A stretch of DNA of 64,000 nucleotides from an uncultured eubacterium 1-6 (GTDB lineage Bacteria; Bacillota; Clostridia; Lachnospirales; Lachnospiraceae). Each line of letters begins with the position of its first letter. The stretch's first letter is position 1. A model generated the notes under the pieces. That model ran no database searches. It saw only the letters and a list, made by a program, of their open reading frames with translations, and had not been told where the DNA came from. The stretch is from contig CAIFEZ010000004.1 of NCBI GenBank assembly GCA_903789595.1, positions 7,132 through 71,131 on the forward strand, in the 5' to 3' direction. Positions 53,540-64,000 of the stretch are shown piece after piece. A program made the position numbers and the translations under genes.

Positions 53540-53878
53540 ATGGAGAAATTGAGCGACTTAAAGGAATACATCAGCAGAAAGAAAAAGGGGTATGGAACCG
53601 CATATTACGGAACGATAAACGGCGAGACCATTTATCTGTCCGCAGGTATCCGTGAGGTCTATTTCGTCGGCAGCGAATTTCAGAAAATCATCGGTTATGT
53701 AACACGGTTTCAGAAGGGAGACTTCGGGGATGCACCCGCCAGAGGCAGGACCGGAAAACCGGGGCATGAGTACGGCTGTTATCCCGGGAACCTGGAAAGC
53801 GACAGCGGCGAGGACACGAGTGTCTGGATTCACCGGGACGCAGAGGCAGTGATCGTCTATTTCGCCTTTGAACGCTGA
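53540..53878 (+). CDS. Hypothetical protein, 112 aa
   Basis: AAAGGAGGTG eight bases before the start and a terminator after it support a real gene. Mixed basic N-terminus, beta-rich middle (GTINGETIYLSAGIREVYFVG) and an acidic end. No known domain recognised, no signal peptide, no membrane segment. Confidence 0.65.
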   Translation: MEKLSDLKEYISRKKKGYGTAYYGTINGETIYLSAGIREVYFVGSEFQKIIGYVTRFQKGDFGDAPARGRTGKPGHEYGCYPGNLESDSGEDTSVWIHRDAEAVIVYFAFER

Positions 53879-53928
53879 CGCTGCAGCTGCTGTATCCACA
53901 GTATGAATATTGCAATGGAATGACAAGG

Positions 53929-53969
53929 AGGACCTTTGTGCGAAGAACAGACGCACGGAGGTCCTTTTC
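53929..53969 (+). terminator. Intrinsic terminator
   Basis: AGGACCTTTGTGCG...CGCACGGAGGTCCT stem, then TTTT. Confidence 0.75.
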
Positions 53970-54101
53970 TGTATGTGTGTCCGGTCATCCTTTACGTAAT
54001 CTCGCCGCTGTTCCGCTGACAGGTATGAGCGTACTTTATTTCGTCCGGGACAATGGTGAAATAGTTTCATTACAATCATGAAGAATAATATATAAAAATT
54101 A

Positions 54102-54129
54102 TTTACAATTTCTCCGGTTTCTGTATAAT
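54102..54129 (+). promoter_or_regulatory. Promoter of the porCDAB operon
   Basis: TTTACA, 16 bases, TATAAT. Just downstream, GTTGAGTGCAAATCAAC and AAGTTGAAC are repeats that could be a regulator site or leader hairpin. Confidence 0.65.
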
Positions 54130-54243
54130 AGTAAAAGTTGAGTGCAAATCAACATAAAGTTGAACAATATCAAACATATCTAAAGACTGCAGTGCGCCGC
54201 AGACGGTGCGCCGCAGGATGTATCACGTCAGAAAGGGCTTTAC

Positions 54244-54819
54244 ATGAAGAACACAGTTGAAATCAGATGGCACGGCCGCGGAGGACAGGGCGCAAAGACG
54301 GCGGCGCTTCTTCTGGCAGATGTCTGCTTTAAGACCGGCGCGTATGTGCAGGGTTTTCCAGAATACGGTCCGGAGCGCATGGGCGCGCCGATCACCGCGT
54401 TTAACCGCATCAGCCGCACACCGATCCGCGTGCACTCCAATATTTATGATCCGGATTACGTGGTTGTCGTAGACGAAACCCTGCTTCATGCCGTTCATGT
54501 GACGGACGGTCTGAAGGAAAACGGCGCCATCATCGTGAATACGCCGAAGACACCGGATGAGATCCGGCCGCTGCTTCGCGGTTACCGGGGCAGAGTGGTT
54601 ACCGTTGATGCGAGATCAATTTCAGAGCAGGCGCTCGGAAAGAATTTTCCTAATACGCCGATGCTCGCCGCCGCGGTTGCCGTGAGCCGCGTCATGGACA
54701 GGGATTCCTTCGTCGCGAACATGAGAGAGTCCTTTCAGCATAAATTTGCGAAAAAGCCGGAAGTCATCGACGGCAATATGAGGGCGCTGGAAGATGCCTT
54801 TGCCGCGGTTGATGAGTGA
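54244..54819 (+). CDS. porC: 2-oxoacid (pyruvate):ferredoxin oxidoreductase, gamma subunit
   Basis: 191 aa. EIRWHGRGGQGAKTAALLLADVCF and FPEYGPERMGAPITAFNRIS are the hallmark of the gamma (PorC) domain. First of four genes in the order gamma-delta-alpha-beta, as in archaeal and Thermotoga-type POR. The beta-subunit sequence favours pyruvate as substrate over branched-chain 2-oxoacids. Confidence 0.92.
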   Translation: MKNTVEIRWHGRGGQGAKTAALLLADVCFKTGAYVQGFPEYGPERMGAPITAFNRISRTPIRVHSNIYDPDYVVVVDETLLHAVHVTDGLKENGAIIVNTPKTPDEIRPLLRGYRGRVVTVDARSISEQALGKNFPNTPMLAAAVAVSRVMDRDSFVANMRESFQHKFAKKPEVIDGNMRALEDAFAAVDE

Positions 54820-54987
54820 GCCGGCATGCCATATAGAGTCCATCAGCGATCATGGGCATCGGGGAATGGCTGATGAATGAACCGGCATTCTATACAGAGA
54901 CCGGCAGACCGTGCGAACCGAGTGAATAAAAGAACAGATAAGGCTTTTGCGGATTCCGCACAAAGCCGTGATTCAGAGAGGATTATT

Positions 54988-55296
54988 ATGCGTACCGATA
55001 TATCAAAAATTAATGAACAGACGCCCTGCGGCGGCCTGACAGAAGGCATGCAGATCTTTGCGGGCGGAACCTCCAGGCAGTTTAACACCGGAGAGTGGAG
55101 GACCAATACTCCGGTTTATATCGAAGAAAAATGTAAACAGTGCCTTCTCTGCTGTCCGGTATGTCCGGACGGAGCGATCCCCTTTCAGGACGGAAAACGG
55201 CTGGATTTCGACTATATGCACTGCAAGGGCTGCGGCATCTGCGCAAAGGTTTGTCCTTTTGAAGCAATTGTCATGAAGGAGGGCATCGAGCCATGA
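54988..55296 (+). CDS. porD: Pyruvate:ferredoxin oxidoreductase, delta (2x[4Fe-4S]) subunit
   Basis: 102 aa. Two ferredoxin motifs CKQCLLCCPVCPDGAI and CKGCGICAKVCPFEAI. Start at 54988 with GAGAGG upstream, not at 54877. Its end overlaps the alpha gene by 4 bases. Confidence 0.93.
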   Translation: MRTDISKINEQTPCGGLTEGMQIFAGGTSRQFNTGEWRTNTPVYIEEKCKQCLLCCPVCPDGAIPFQDGKRLDFDYMHCKGCGICAKVCPFEAIVMKEGIEP

Positions 55297-56501
55297 GTAA
55301 TCTGGAAATCATCAGAAGCAGAGAAATTAAAGAGAGAATGTCAGGAAACGAAGCGGTCTCCTACGCGATCCGGCAGGTTGAGCCGGATGTCATGCCGGCA
55401 TTTCCGATAACACCGTCCACAGAAATTCCGCAGATGGTATCCGCCTATATCGCGAACGGTCAGATGGACACTGATTTCATTCCGGTCGAGAGCGAGCATT
55501 CCGCCATGTCAGCAGCCATCGGCTCTGAGGCGGCGGGGGCGCGGACCATGACCGCGACCTCCTCCGCGGGTCTTGCGCTGATGTGGGAGGAGCTTCTGCT
55601 TGCGGCGTCCAACCGCCTGCCCATCGTCCTGACACTGGTGAATCGCACGCTGTCCGGCCCCATCAACATCAACTGCGACCATTCCGACGGCATGGGCGCA
55701 CGGGATACCGGATGGATTCAGATCTACGCGGAAGACAACCAGGAGGTTTATGACAACTACATTCAGGCATATCCGATTGCGGAAGACCCGTGCGTCCGTC
55801 TGCCGGTGATGATCTGCCAGGACGGATTCATCACAAGTCACGCCGTGCAGAACATCTGTCTTCTTGAGGATGAGAGCGTGAAGAAGTTTGCCGGCACCTA
55901 TGAGCCGGAGGAGTTTATGCTGAATCCCGGGAAACCGGTATCAGTCGGTCCGTATTCCATTTCGAACTATGAGATGGAGGCAAAGAAAAACCAGGAGACC
56001 GCCATGGAAAACGCGCGCGGCGTCATCCTGAAGGTCGCCGAGAAATTTGAACAGATGTCCGGAAGAAAGTACGGATTCTTTGAGGAGTACCGGACGGAAG
56101 ACGCAGACTACATCATGCTGATCATGGGATCCGCGGCCGGTACCGCAAAGGAAGCGGTTGACGAGCTCCGGGAAGAGGGATGGAAGGCAGGTGTCCTAAA
56201 GATCCGCGTCTTCCGGCCGTTTCCGGAAAAGGAAATCGCTGATGCGCTGCGGAACTGCAGGGCGGTCGCAATTATGGACCGGTGCGAGAGCTATAACGGA
56301 AACAGCGGCCCTCTCGGCAGTGAGGTCACGGCAGGGCTGTACCGAAACCGGGTATTCATTGAGGCGGTCAATTACATCTACGGTCTCGGAGGAAGAGATT
56401 TTACCACAGATCACGTGAAGGAAGTCTTCGCCGAACTCAGAGCCGCAGCAGAGGAAGGCGTCCCCGTGCAGCAGCACAAATACGTAAATCTGCGCGGATG
56501 A
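55293..56501 (+). CDS. porA: Pyruvate:ferredoxin oxidoreductase, alpha subunit
   Basis: 402 aa. GNEAVSYAIRQVEPDVMPAFPITPSTEIPQ, ESEHSAMSAAIGSEAAGARTMTATSSAGLALMWEEL and the C-terminal DRCESYNGNSGPLGSEV are typical PorA segments. Forms the active site with PorB. Confidence 0.95.
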   Translation: MSNLEIIRSREIKERMSGNEAVSYAIRQVEPDVMPAFPITPSTEIPQMVSAYIANGQMDTDFIPVESEHSAMSAAIGSEAAGARTMTATSSAGLALMWEELLLAASNRLPIVLTLVNRTLSGPININCDHSDGMGARDTGWIQIYAEDNQEVYDNYIQAYPIAEDPCVRLPVMICQDGFITSHAVQNICLLEDESVKKFAGTYEPEEFMLNPGKPVSVGPYSISNYEMEAKKNQETAMENARGVILKVAEKFEQMSGRKYGFFEEYRTEDADYIMLIMGSAAGTAKEAVDELREEGWKAGVLKIRVFRPFPEKEIADALRNCRAVAIMDRCESYNGNSGPLGSEVTAGLYRNRVFIEAVNYIYGLGGRDFTTDHVKEVFAELRAAAEEGVPVQQHKYVNLRG

Positions 56502-56551
56502 GCCCCGATATCGGAATTTGAAAACACTCTCACACACAGGAGAAAATCAGA

Positions 56552-57499
56552 ATGAGTAATGACTACAGTTTGAAAACCATGCTTGCAAGACCGGAAAGAC
56601 TCGCGCCGGGCCACAGAATGTGCGCCGGCTGCGGGGCGACCATCGCGGTCCGCGCCGTTCTCCGGGCACTGAAGCCCGAGGACCGCGCCGTGATCGGAAA
56701 CGCTACCGGATGTCTGGAGGTCTCTTCCTTTATGTATCCGTACACTTCCTGGGAGGACAGCTACATCCACAATGCCTTTGAAAACGCCGGCGCAACGCTT
56801 TCCGGCGTCGAGACAGCCTACAAGGTCCTGAAGAGAAAGCACCGCCTCGGGGAAGAGGACCGCTTCAAATTCATCACCTTCGGCGGTGATGGCGGCACCT
56901 ACGATATCGGATTCCAGTCCCTGTCCGGCGCGATGGAGAGAGGCCATGACATGCTCTACGTGTGCTATGACAACGGAGCCTACATGAACACGGGAATCCA
57001 GCGTTCCTCCGCGACGCCGATGTTTGCGGATACCACCACCACGCCGGCCGGGAAAAATTCCGCAGGCAAGGTTCAGTACCGGAAGGATCTCACCGCGATC
57101 ATCGCCGAGCATTACGTGCCGTATGCCGCACAGACCACGCTTACCAGAGATTTCAGGGATCTTCACAGAAAGGCGGAAAAGGGAATCTATACGGAGGGTC
57201 CTTCTTTTCTGAACGTGATGACGCCCTGTCCGCGCGGCTGGAGGTATCCGACGGAGGATGTCATGGAGATCTGCCGCCTTGCGGTTGAGACCTGTTACTG
57301 GCCGCTTTTCGAGGTGGATCACGGTGTCTGGAAGCTCTCCTACGAGCCGAAGCATAAGCTTCCGATCGAGGATTTCCTCAGACCGCAGGGAAGGTTCCGT
57401 CATCTGTTCAAACCGGAGAACGAGCGCCTGATTCAGGTCTTCCAGGACGAGGTGGACAAGCGCTGGGAGGATCTTCAATACAGATGCGCCCGGTGTTGA
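56552..57499 (+). CDS. porB: Pyruvate:ferredoxin oxidoreductase, beta (TPP) subunit
   Basis: 315 aa. HRMCAGCGATIAVRAV and GNATGCLEVSSFMYPYTSW supply proximal cluster Cys; TPP motif GGDGGTYDIGFQSLSGAMERG...YDNGAYMNTGIQRS. C-terminal Cys pair CARC. Completes the complex that links acetyl-CoA and pyruvate with ferredoxin. Confidence 0.95.
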   Translation: MSNDYSLKTMLARPERLAPGHRMCAGCGATIAVRAVLRALKPEDRAVIGNATGCLEVSSFMYPYTSWEDSYIHNAFENAGATLSGVETAYKVLKRKHRLGEEDRFKFITFGGDGGTYDIGFQSLSGAMERGHDMLYVCYDNGAYMNTGIQRSSATPMFADTTTTPAGKNSAGKVQYRKDLTAIIAEHYVPYAAQTTLTRDFRDLHRKAEKGIYTEGPSFLNVMTPCPRGWRYPTEDVMEICRLAVETCYWPLFEVDHGVWKLSYEPKHKLPIEDFLRPQGRFRHLFKPENERLIQVFQDEVDKRWEDLQYRCARC

Positions 57500-57590
57500 A
57501 TCCGGCCTTCATAAACGTACGGTTCCCTGAGCACTGACAGCTGTCAGATAAACGGCCATACGATGCGTTGTGCCACATTCTGCATAAGTC

Positions 57591-57655
57591 CCTGTGCCGC
57601 ATACTGTATAAGCTGCGGATTGTTTCGTGCTTCGCACTCCCGCAATCCTGCTTCC
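57591..57655 (+). repeat. Repeat family C, medium copy, with a short copy at 57799-57828
   Basis: GTGCCGCATACTGTATAAGC, TGCGGATTGTTTCGTGCTTCG, CACTCCCGCAATCC. A related word GTTAACAGCGCCATATACTG lies at 57803-57822, next to the LysR gene start. The gap 57500-57839 holds no other feature. Confidence 0.55.
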
Positions 57656-57839
57656 ATCCCGGCTGTTAATATGTTATGCTATAAGTTCCGAAGACAAATC
57701 CGGCTGCAATACACAGAGATTTGCAGACAGCCTCTTACGCACGCTTCGCGGCAGGCGGGCCTGTCTGCGTTTTCGAAGAACTCTTACAGTAAGTCCCCAG
57801 GCTGTTAACAGCGCCATATACTGTACAGGAAGGAATGAG

Positions 57840-58715
57840 ATGACACTACTTACATACCAGGTATTTAAGACCGTCGCAGAAATGGGAAGCTTTCACAAGG
57901 CGGCCGACGTGCTCGGCCTTACGCCGTCAGCCATCAGCCACTCGATCTCCGCGATGGAGAAGGAACTCGGGTTTGCGGTGCTCACCCGAAACAAATCAGG
58001 CGTCACTCTGACCAACTACGGGGAGCATATTCTGCCCTATGTAAATTCGGTATTGAACAGCGATGAACGCCTGCAGCAGGTTGTGGCGGAGTACAAGGGC
58101 CTGAAGACCGGAACCGTGAAGATCGGCTGCTTCTCCAGCGCATGCACCAACTGGATCCCGGATATCATCCGTTCCTTCGAGGCACAGTACCCGGCCATCC
58201 GGATTGAGGTATTTGAGGGGACCTACGACGATGTGCGTTACTGGATCAAGAACGGCATCGTCGATTTCGGTTTTCTCTCCGCGTCGAGCGCCGGGGATAT
58301 TCCGATCGAGATCTTTTACAGAGATCCCCTGCTCTGCATTGTTTCCGCCGACTTTGAGAAGGAGTCGGAGGGCGATACCATCGGGATCGAGGAGATGAGC
58401 CGCCACCATTTTGTAGCACAGAGGGAGTCCACCGACGCCGATATCCAGAATTATCTGCGGCAGAATAATTTTTCCACGCAGATCCGCTATCATGTACTGG
58501 ACGACCTGTCGACAGTTGTCATGGTCGCAAAGGGCTTTGGGATCTGCATTATGCCGGAGCTCGTCATGAATGACATTCCCTACAATGTCAGACGGTACCG
58601 CATGGATCCGGACGCATACCGTGAGATCGGGCTAGCGTGTCTGAATCCTTCGCTGATGGCTCCGGCGGTGCGAACCCTGTACCAGTATATTCTGGAAACC
58701 TGCCGGAATATTTGA
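57840..58715 (+). CDS. LysR-family transcriptional regulator
   Basis: 291 aa. N-terminal helix-turn-helix (TYQVFKTVAEMGSFHKAADVLGLTPSAISHSISAMEKELG), then the periplasmic-binding-like effector domain. Start at 57840 after AGGAAGGAATG. Located between porCDAB and an aldo/keto reductase; may control either. Confidence 0.93.
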   Translation: MTLLTYQVFKTVAEMGSFHKAADVLGLTPSAISHSISAMEKELGFAVLTRNKSGVTLTNYGEHILPYVNSVLNSDERLQQVVAEYKGLKTGTVKIGCFSSACTNWIPDIIRSFEAQYPAIRIEVFEGTYDDVRYWIKNGIVDFGFLSASSAGDIPIEIFYRDPLLCIVSADFEKESEGDTIGIEEMSRHHFVAQRESTDADIQNYLRQNNFSTQIRYHVLDDLSTVVMVAKGFGICIMPELVMNDIPYNVRRYRMDPDAYREIGLACLNPSLMAPAVRTLYQYILETCRNI

Positions 58716-58857
58716 GCGGTATCCGGAAGCGGCCCTGCGCAGCAGAATATCAGGCGCCTGCCGGAAGATCTGTATTCGGAATTGCATGCGCCCGATGCGA
58801 AGGGCTCAGAGCACATTTATCGTGTCAGCTGAATAAGAAAGGGGTAAGGACGGAAGA

Positions 58858-59895
58858 ATGGAAAAGGATGTTTATATTGCGAATCCCGGAAGATATTCCG
58901 GTATGACTTACAACCGTGTCGGCGTCAGCGGGCTGAAGTTTCCCGCGGTTTCACTTGGCTTCTGGCATAACTTCGGCAGCAACGGCAATTACGACAACAT
59001 GAAGGCGATGTGCAGGACCGCCTTTGATCTTGGCATCACCCAGTTTGATCTTGCGAATAATTACGGGCCCGTGTACGGCAGTGCCGAGGCAAATGCGGGA
59101 AGAATCCTGCGTGACGACTTCATGCCGTACCGGGATGAACTCGTCATCACCACAAAGGCCGGATATGATATGTGGGAAGGCCCCTACGGCAACTGGGGAA
59201 GCAAGAAATACCTGACTGCCAGCATAGATCAGAGCCTGAAGCGGCTGGGACTTGAATATGTGGATATTTTTTATCATCACAGAATGGACCCGGAGACGCC
59301 GCTTGAAGAGACGATGGACGCGCTGAATCAGATCGTCAGAAGCGGCAAGGCGCTCTACGCCGGAATCTCGAATTACGACCGGGAGCATACCGCGCGGGCG
59401 ATGGAAATTGCAAGGGAGATTCACCTCCCGCTGATCGTCAATCAGCGCCGTTATTCCATCTTTGACCGGACAATCGAAGAGGACGGCGTGAAGGATTACT
59501 GCTACGAAAACGGAATGGGGATCATCGCGTTCAGCCCGCTTGCGCAGGGACTGCTCACGGACCGGTACATCAACGGGATACCGGCGGACAGCCGGATCGC
59601 GAGGGACGGAAGATTTCTGCACGCTTCCGATCTCACGGAGAACAGGCTGCGCCAGATCAGCGCGCTCAATAAACTCGCCGGTGAGAGAGGCCAGACGCTT
59701 GCCGAAATGGCGCTTGCGTGGATCCTCAAGGACAGCCATGTATGCTCAGTTCTGATCGGAGCCTCCCGGCCGGAACAGATCGCCGAGAATGTAAAGATCA
59801 TCGGCCACACCGATTTCAGTGATGAAGAGCTGAGCCGGATCGATCAGATCTGCGGCGTCAATTACGACGAGAACCTTAAATCCGGCCGGAACTGA
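58858..59895 (+). CDS. Aldo/keto reductase, YghZ/Gpr-like
   Basis: 345 aa. Catalytic tetrad visible: Asp in ITQFDLANNYG, Tyr in LANNYGPVYG, Lys in VITTKAGYDMW, His in DIFYHHRMD. Closest in style to L-glyceraldehyde 3-phosphate reductases (YghZ). NADPH-dependent carbonyl reduction. Confidence 0.92.
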   Translation: MEKDVYIANPGRYSGMTYNRVGVSGLKFPAVSLGFWHNFGSNGNYDNMKAMCRTAFDLGITQFDLANNYGPVYGSAEANAGRILRDDFMPYRDELVITTKAGYDMWEGPYGNWGSKKYLTASIDQSLKRLGLEYVDIFYHHRMDPETPLEETMDALNQIVRSGKALYAGISNYDREHTARAMEIAREIHLPLIVNQRRYSIFDRTIEEDGVKDYCYENGMGIIAFSPLAQGLLTDRYINGIPADSRIARDGRFLHASDLTENRLRQISALNKLAGERGQTLAEMALAWILKDSHVCSVLIGASRPEQIAENVKIIGHTDFSDEELSRIDQICGVNYDENLKSGRN

Positions 59896-60051
59896 AGAAA
59901 GACGTTGTTCACGCTGAATAATCACAGGAAACAGTCATGCGATACCTTGTACCGCAAATTATATCATCTGTGCGCTGCTCCGCACTTTGTGCGCTTGCGT
60001 CGCCAGTACGGCAACCGGATAAAAACCGTGACACATGATTTCTTGTGCTGC

Positions 60052-60108
60052 ACCGGTACTTTTCTGCGGAATTGTTTCTCATTCCGTGAGAATAGTGCCG
60101 GTATTTTT
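60052..60108 (+). terminator. Probable terminator after the aldo/keto reductase
   Basis: ACCGGTACT...AGTGCCGGT outer stem with an inner GCGGAAT/ATTCCGT stem, followed by five T. Confidence 0.6.
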
Positions 60109-60165
60109 CTGCACCACATAATATACTGTAAATTATAATATACTATATTTATTTTAAAATAATTC

Positions 60166-60194
60166 TTGACAAACAGATGATAAGTCAGTATTAT
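60166..60194 (+). promoter_or_regulatory. Strong promoter of an orphan transcript
   Basis: TTGACA (60166-60171), 17 bases, TATTAT (60189-60194), in an AT-rich setting. Confidence 0.75.
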
Positions 60195-60200
60195 ATAGAT

Positions 60201-60670
60201 AACAACAAGATGACTTTCCAAACCGGAAGTTTCCTTTTCACTTCCCTTTGAAGAGTTCCTGACTGAGAATGATGCAGAAACTCTGCAGAAGAGAAACCTT
60301 CCCGGAACTGTCGGAGGATGGCTCTCGGAAGAGAATGAATTCCAAAGAGAAGATGCTTATGGTGAACCCGCACAGCAGGTTGCAGAAATGATGATTCCAG
60401 GAACGCGAAATGCTTCTGAAGACAGAAGATGAGTGATTCAGAGGAAGAGAAAATTCAAAAGTCAGCATTGAAAGGAGAATTCGGAAACTGCGGAGGAATC
60501 CTGAGGATAATATCTGAGAATGCCGGACGAAAGTCCTCTCAGACACAGGAGCGGGGAAAGAAATCTTGATGATATAACAGAACAGAGAAAAGGAGGTTAT
60601 AAAGTGAAGCTTCTAGAAATTCATTAAGAGGGCTGTTTCGTGACGAGAAAGCGGAACAGCCCATTTTTTA
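60201..60670 (+). ncRNA. Orphan ~470-nt transcript with short frames and its own terminator
   Basis: Bounded by a strong promoter and an intrinsic terminator. It contains no ORF of normal size but has: an open frame without start codon at 60214-60432 (72 codons, natural-looking, ends ...NASEDRR); a 46-codon ATG frame at 60429-60569 whose start overlaps that stop as ATGA; and a 7-codon GTG frame at 60604-60627 behind a perfect AAAGGAGG, ending 2 bases before the terminator. An ATG at 60210 opens a 13-codon frame that a one-base change in TTTCCTTTTC would join to the 72-codon frame. Either a structured or regulatory RNA, a pair of small proteins with a frameshift, or a decayed gene. Confidence 0.5.
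60630..60670 (+). terminator. Intrinsic terminator of the orphan transcript
   Basis: GGGCTGTTTCG...GCGGAACAGCCC stem followed by six T. Confidence 0.85.
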
Positions 60671-60766
60671 TGTATGCATAACATACTTCTTCTTGCAATG
60701 AGTTTATGAAAAATATGACATTCGCCCGCGCTTTATCATAATCTTGCAAATTATTTGCACAAATAA

Positions 60767-60795
60767 TTGAAAAATTCCGGCTGAATGACTATAAT
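60767..60795 (+). promoter_or_regulatory. Promoter of the V-ATPase operon
   Basis: TTGAAA, 17 bases, TATAAT: near-consensus sigma-A promoter about 210 bases before the first gene. Confidence 0.75.
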
Positions 60796-60802
60796 ATATC
60801 AT

Positions 60803-60868
60803 TATCGGCTGAAAGACAGCAGTTGGTTTTCAGGGGCTGCCCGTGAAAATGCGGGGCTGCCTTTCATA
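60803..60868 (+). promoter_or_regulatory. Compact structured leader of the V-ATPase operon, possible Na+-I riboswitch
   Basis: Three stems fit a junction: outer TGAAAG/CTTTCA, GCAG/CTGC and GCCC/GGGC, with GGGGCTGCC present twice. Its position ahead of a Na+ V-ATPase would suit a Na+-I (DUF1646) riboswitch, but I have not verified the family consensus. Confidence 0.35.
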
Positions 60869-61006
60869 CATGATATGGCGCATGATTCATACCAGAGAGC
60901 AAAGACCGAATAATACAAGCCGAATACAGAATCACTGACAATGCACATAAAATTGCGATCGCAATGCCGGTGATTTTTCTATTTGACAGAAAGGGATGGT
61001 GACGGA

Positions 61007-61321
61007 ATGCTATCCGAGACGATTCAGACAGTGAAGGCGGCGGAGGCCGAAGCGGAGACCAGGATCGCGGAAGCGAGAAACCGCGCCGCATCCATCGTGA
61101 AGCAGGCCGGCATTGACGCGGACCGGATCCGAAAGGATGCAGAACAGGACGCTGCCGCGTACTATGAGAAAACAATGAGGGAAGCGATGAATGCCGGCGA
61201 ACAGCGGCTGAAAGAGTCCGCAGCCTGCGACATGCAGGAATGTTTTCGCCTGAGACAGAAGGCGGCGGAACAGGAACCGGAGGCAGTACAGAAAGTCATC
61301 CGACTCGTGCTGGGCGGATAA
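61007..61321 (+). CDS. V-type ATPase subunit G/H-like stalk protein
   Basis: 104 aa. Almost wholly alpha-helical coiled coil (TIQTVKAAEAEAETRIAEARNRAASIVKQAG) with regular Ala/Glu/Arg heptads, as in NtpF/AhaH. Forms the peripheral stalk with subunit E. First gene of the V-ATPase operon. Confidence 0.8.
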   Translation: MLSETIQTVKAAEAEAETRIAEARNRAASIVKQAGIDADRIRKDAEQDAAAYYEKTMREAMNAGEQRLKESAACDMQECFRLRQKAAEQEPEAVQKVIRLVLGG

Positions 61322-61339
61322 GAAAAAGGTGGAATCTGA

Positions 61340-63828
<2,489 letters not shown>

Positions 63829-63848
63829 TATATCACAGGGAGACAGAT

Positions 63849-64000
63849 ATGGCAGGATTGGAAAATATTACCGGCAGTATCCTACAGGATGCCGAAGATC
63901 AGGCTGCCGACATTCTCCGGAAGGCGCAGGACGAGGCGGAACAGATCCTGCAGAAGGCAGAGAGCGACCGCAGTGATGTGCTCGAAAGGGAGCGGCAGAG
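63849..64000 (+). CDS. ntpE: V-type ATP synthase subunit E, N-terminal part (runs off the window)
   Basis: First 50 codons: MAGLENITGSILQDAEDQAA then an Ala/Glu/Lys-rich coiled coil, the usual N-terminus of NtpE. Partial at the window edge. AGGGAG precedes the ATG. Confidence 0.88.
   Translation, partial: MAGLENITGSILQDAEDQAADILRKAQDEAEQILQKAESDRSDVLERERQ

Noticed and set aside
60864-60985. Minus-strand frame with a hydrophobic stretch (ITGIAIAILCALSVILYS)
   Set aside because: No start codon or ribosome binding site before the hydrophobic part; it lies antisense to the V-ATPase leader.

Overview
The window reads as one end of a contig from an anaerobic, low-oxygen-lifestyle Firmicute of the class Clostridia, most like a Lachnospiraceae gut bacterium of about 55% G+C. 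The reasons are AGGAGG-type ribosome binding sites almost everywhere, a four-subunit 2-oxoacid:ferredoxin oxidoreductase, a V-type Na+ ATPase, acetogen-type MetF/MetV/RnfC proteins, split transketolase, AsnA and [FeFe]-hydrogenase maturases. The first ~118 bases are poly-C noise and look like an assembly or sequencing artefact at a contig end. I saw no tRNA, rRNA, CRISPR array, transposase or prophage gene.

Layout. 0.2-9.3 kb: a NifX-FKBP fusion (-), a GlpA-like/FAD oxidoreductase/DUF1667 operon, then a methylene-THF reductase operon (MetV-RnfC fusion, a second MetV, MetF). 9.3-12.2 kb (-): class V aminotransferase, ECF transporter S component, rhomboid protease. 12.7-18.5 kb: ROK regulator, transaldolase, split transketolase, a phosphodiesterase and a surface protein. 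18.5-23.5 kb: PocR/AraC regulator divergent from an aldolase-isomerase-kinase sugar operon. 23.6-32.2 kb: ZIP transporter, alpha/beta hydrolase coupled to an AAA+ ATPase with a C-terminal RyR domain, membrane protein, phosphoesterase, ribosomal L25, and a MarR/MATE pair with a very clear operator.

32.2-47.4 kb is the most unusual part. It holds a NifH-like reductase, a fused nitrogenase component-1-like protein, HypC, HypD, HypE, a TM1266-type protein, a second (unfused) component-1-like pair, HydF, HydE and HypF, nearly all on one strand. Thus a nitrogenase-like enzyme sits with the [NiFe]-hydrogenase machinery for making Fe(CN)2CO and with two of the three [FeFe]-hydrogenase maturases. HypA, HypB, HydG, NifB and any hydrogenase structural gene are absent from the window. 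My inference is a nitrogenase-like metalloenzyme whose cofactor may carry, or be assembled with, diatomic-ligand iron.

47.6-64 kb: a putative FMN-type protein, a YdjM-type membrane protein, an ABC-F protein, glutathione peroxidase, a His-less HPr-like protein, AsnA, the porCDAB operon with a LysR regulator, an aldo/keto reductase, a promoter-and-terminator-bounded unit with no ordinary gene, and the start of a Na+ V-ATPase operon (H-like, I, K, E running off the end).

Three families of small dispersed intergenic repeats are visible. One of them lies directly 3' of the T-tract of an intrinsic terminator in all seven copies and always in the direction of transcription.
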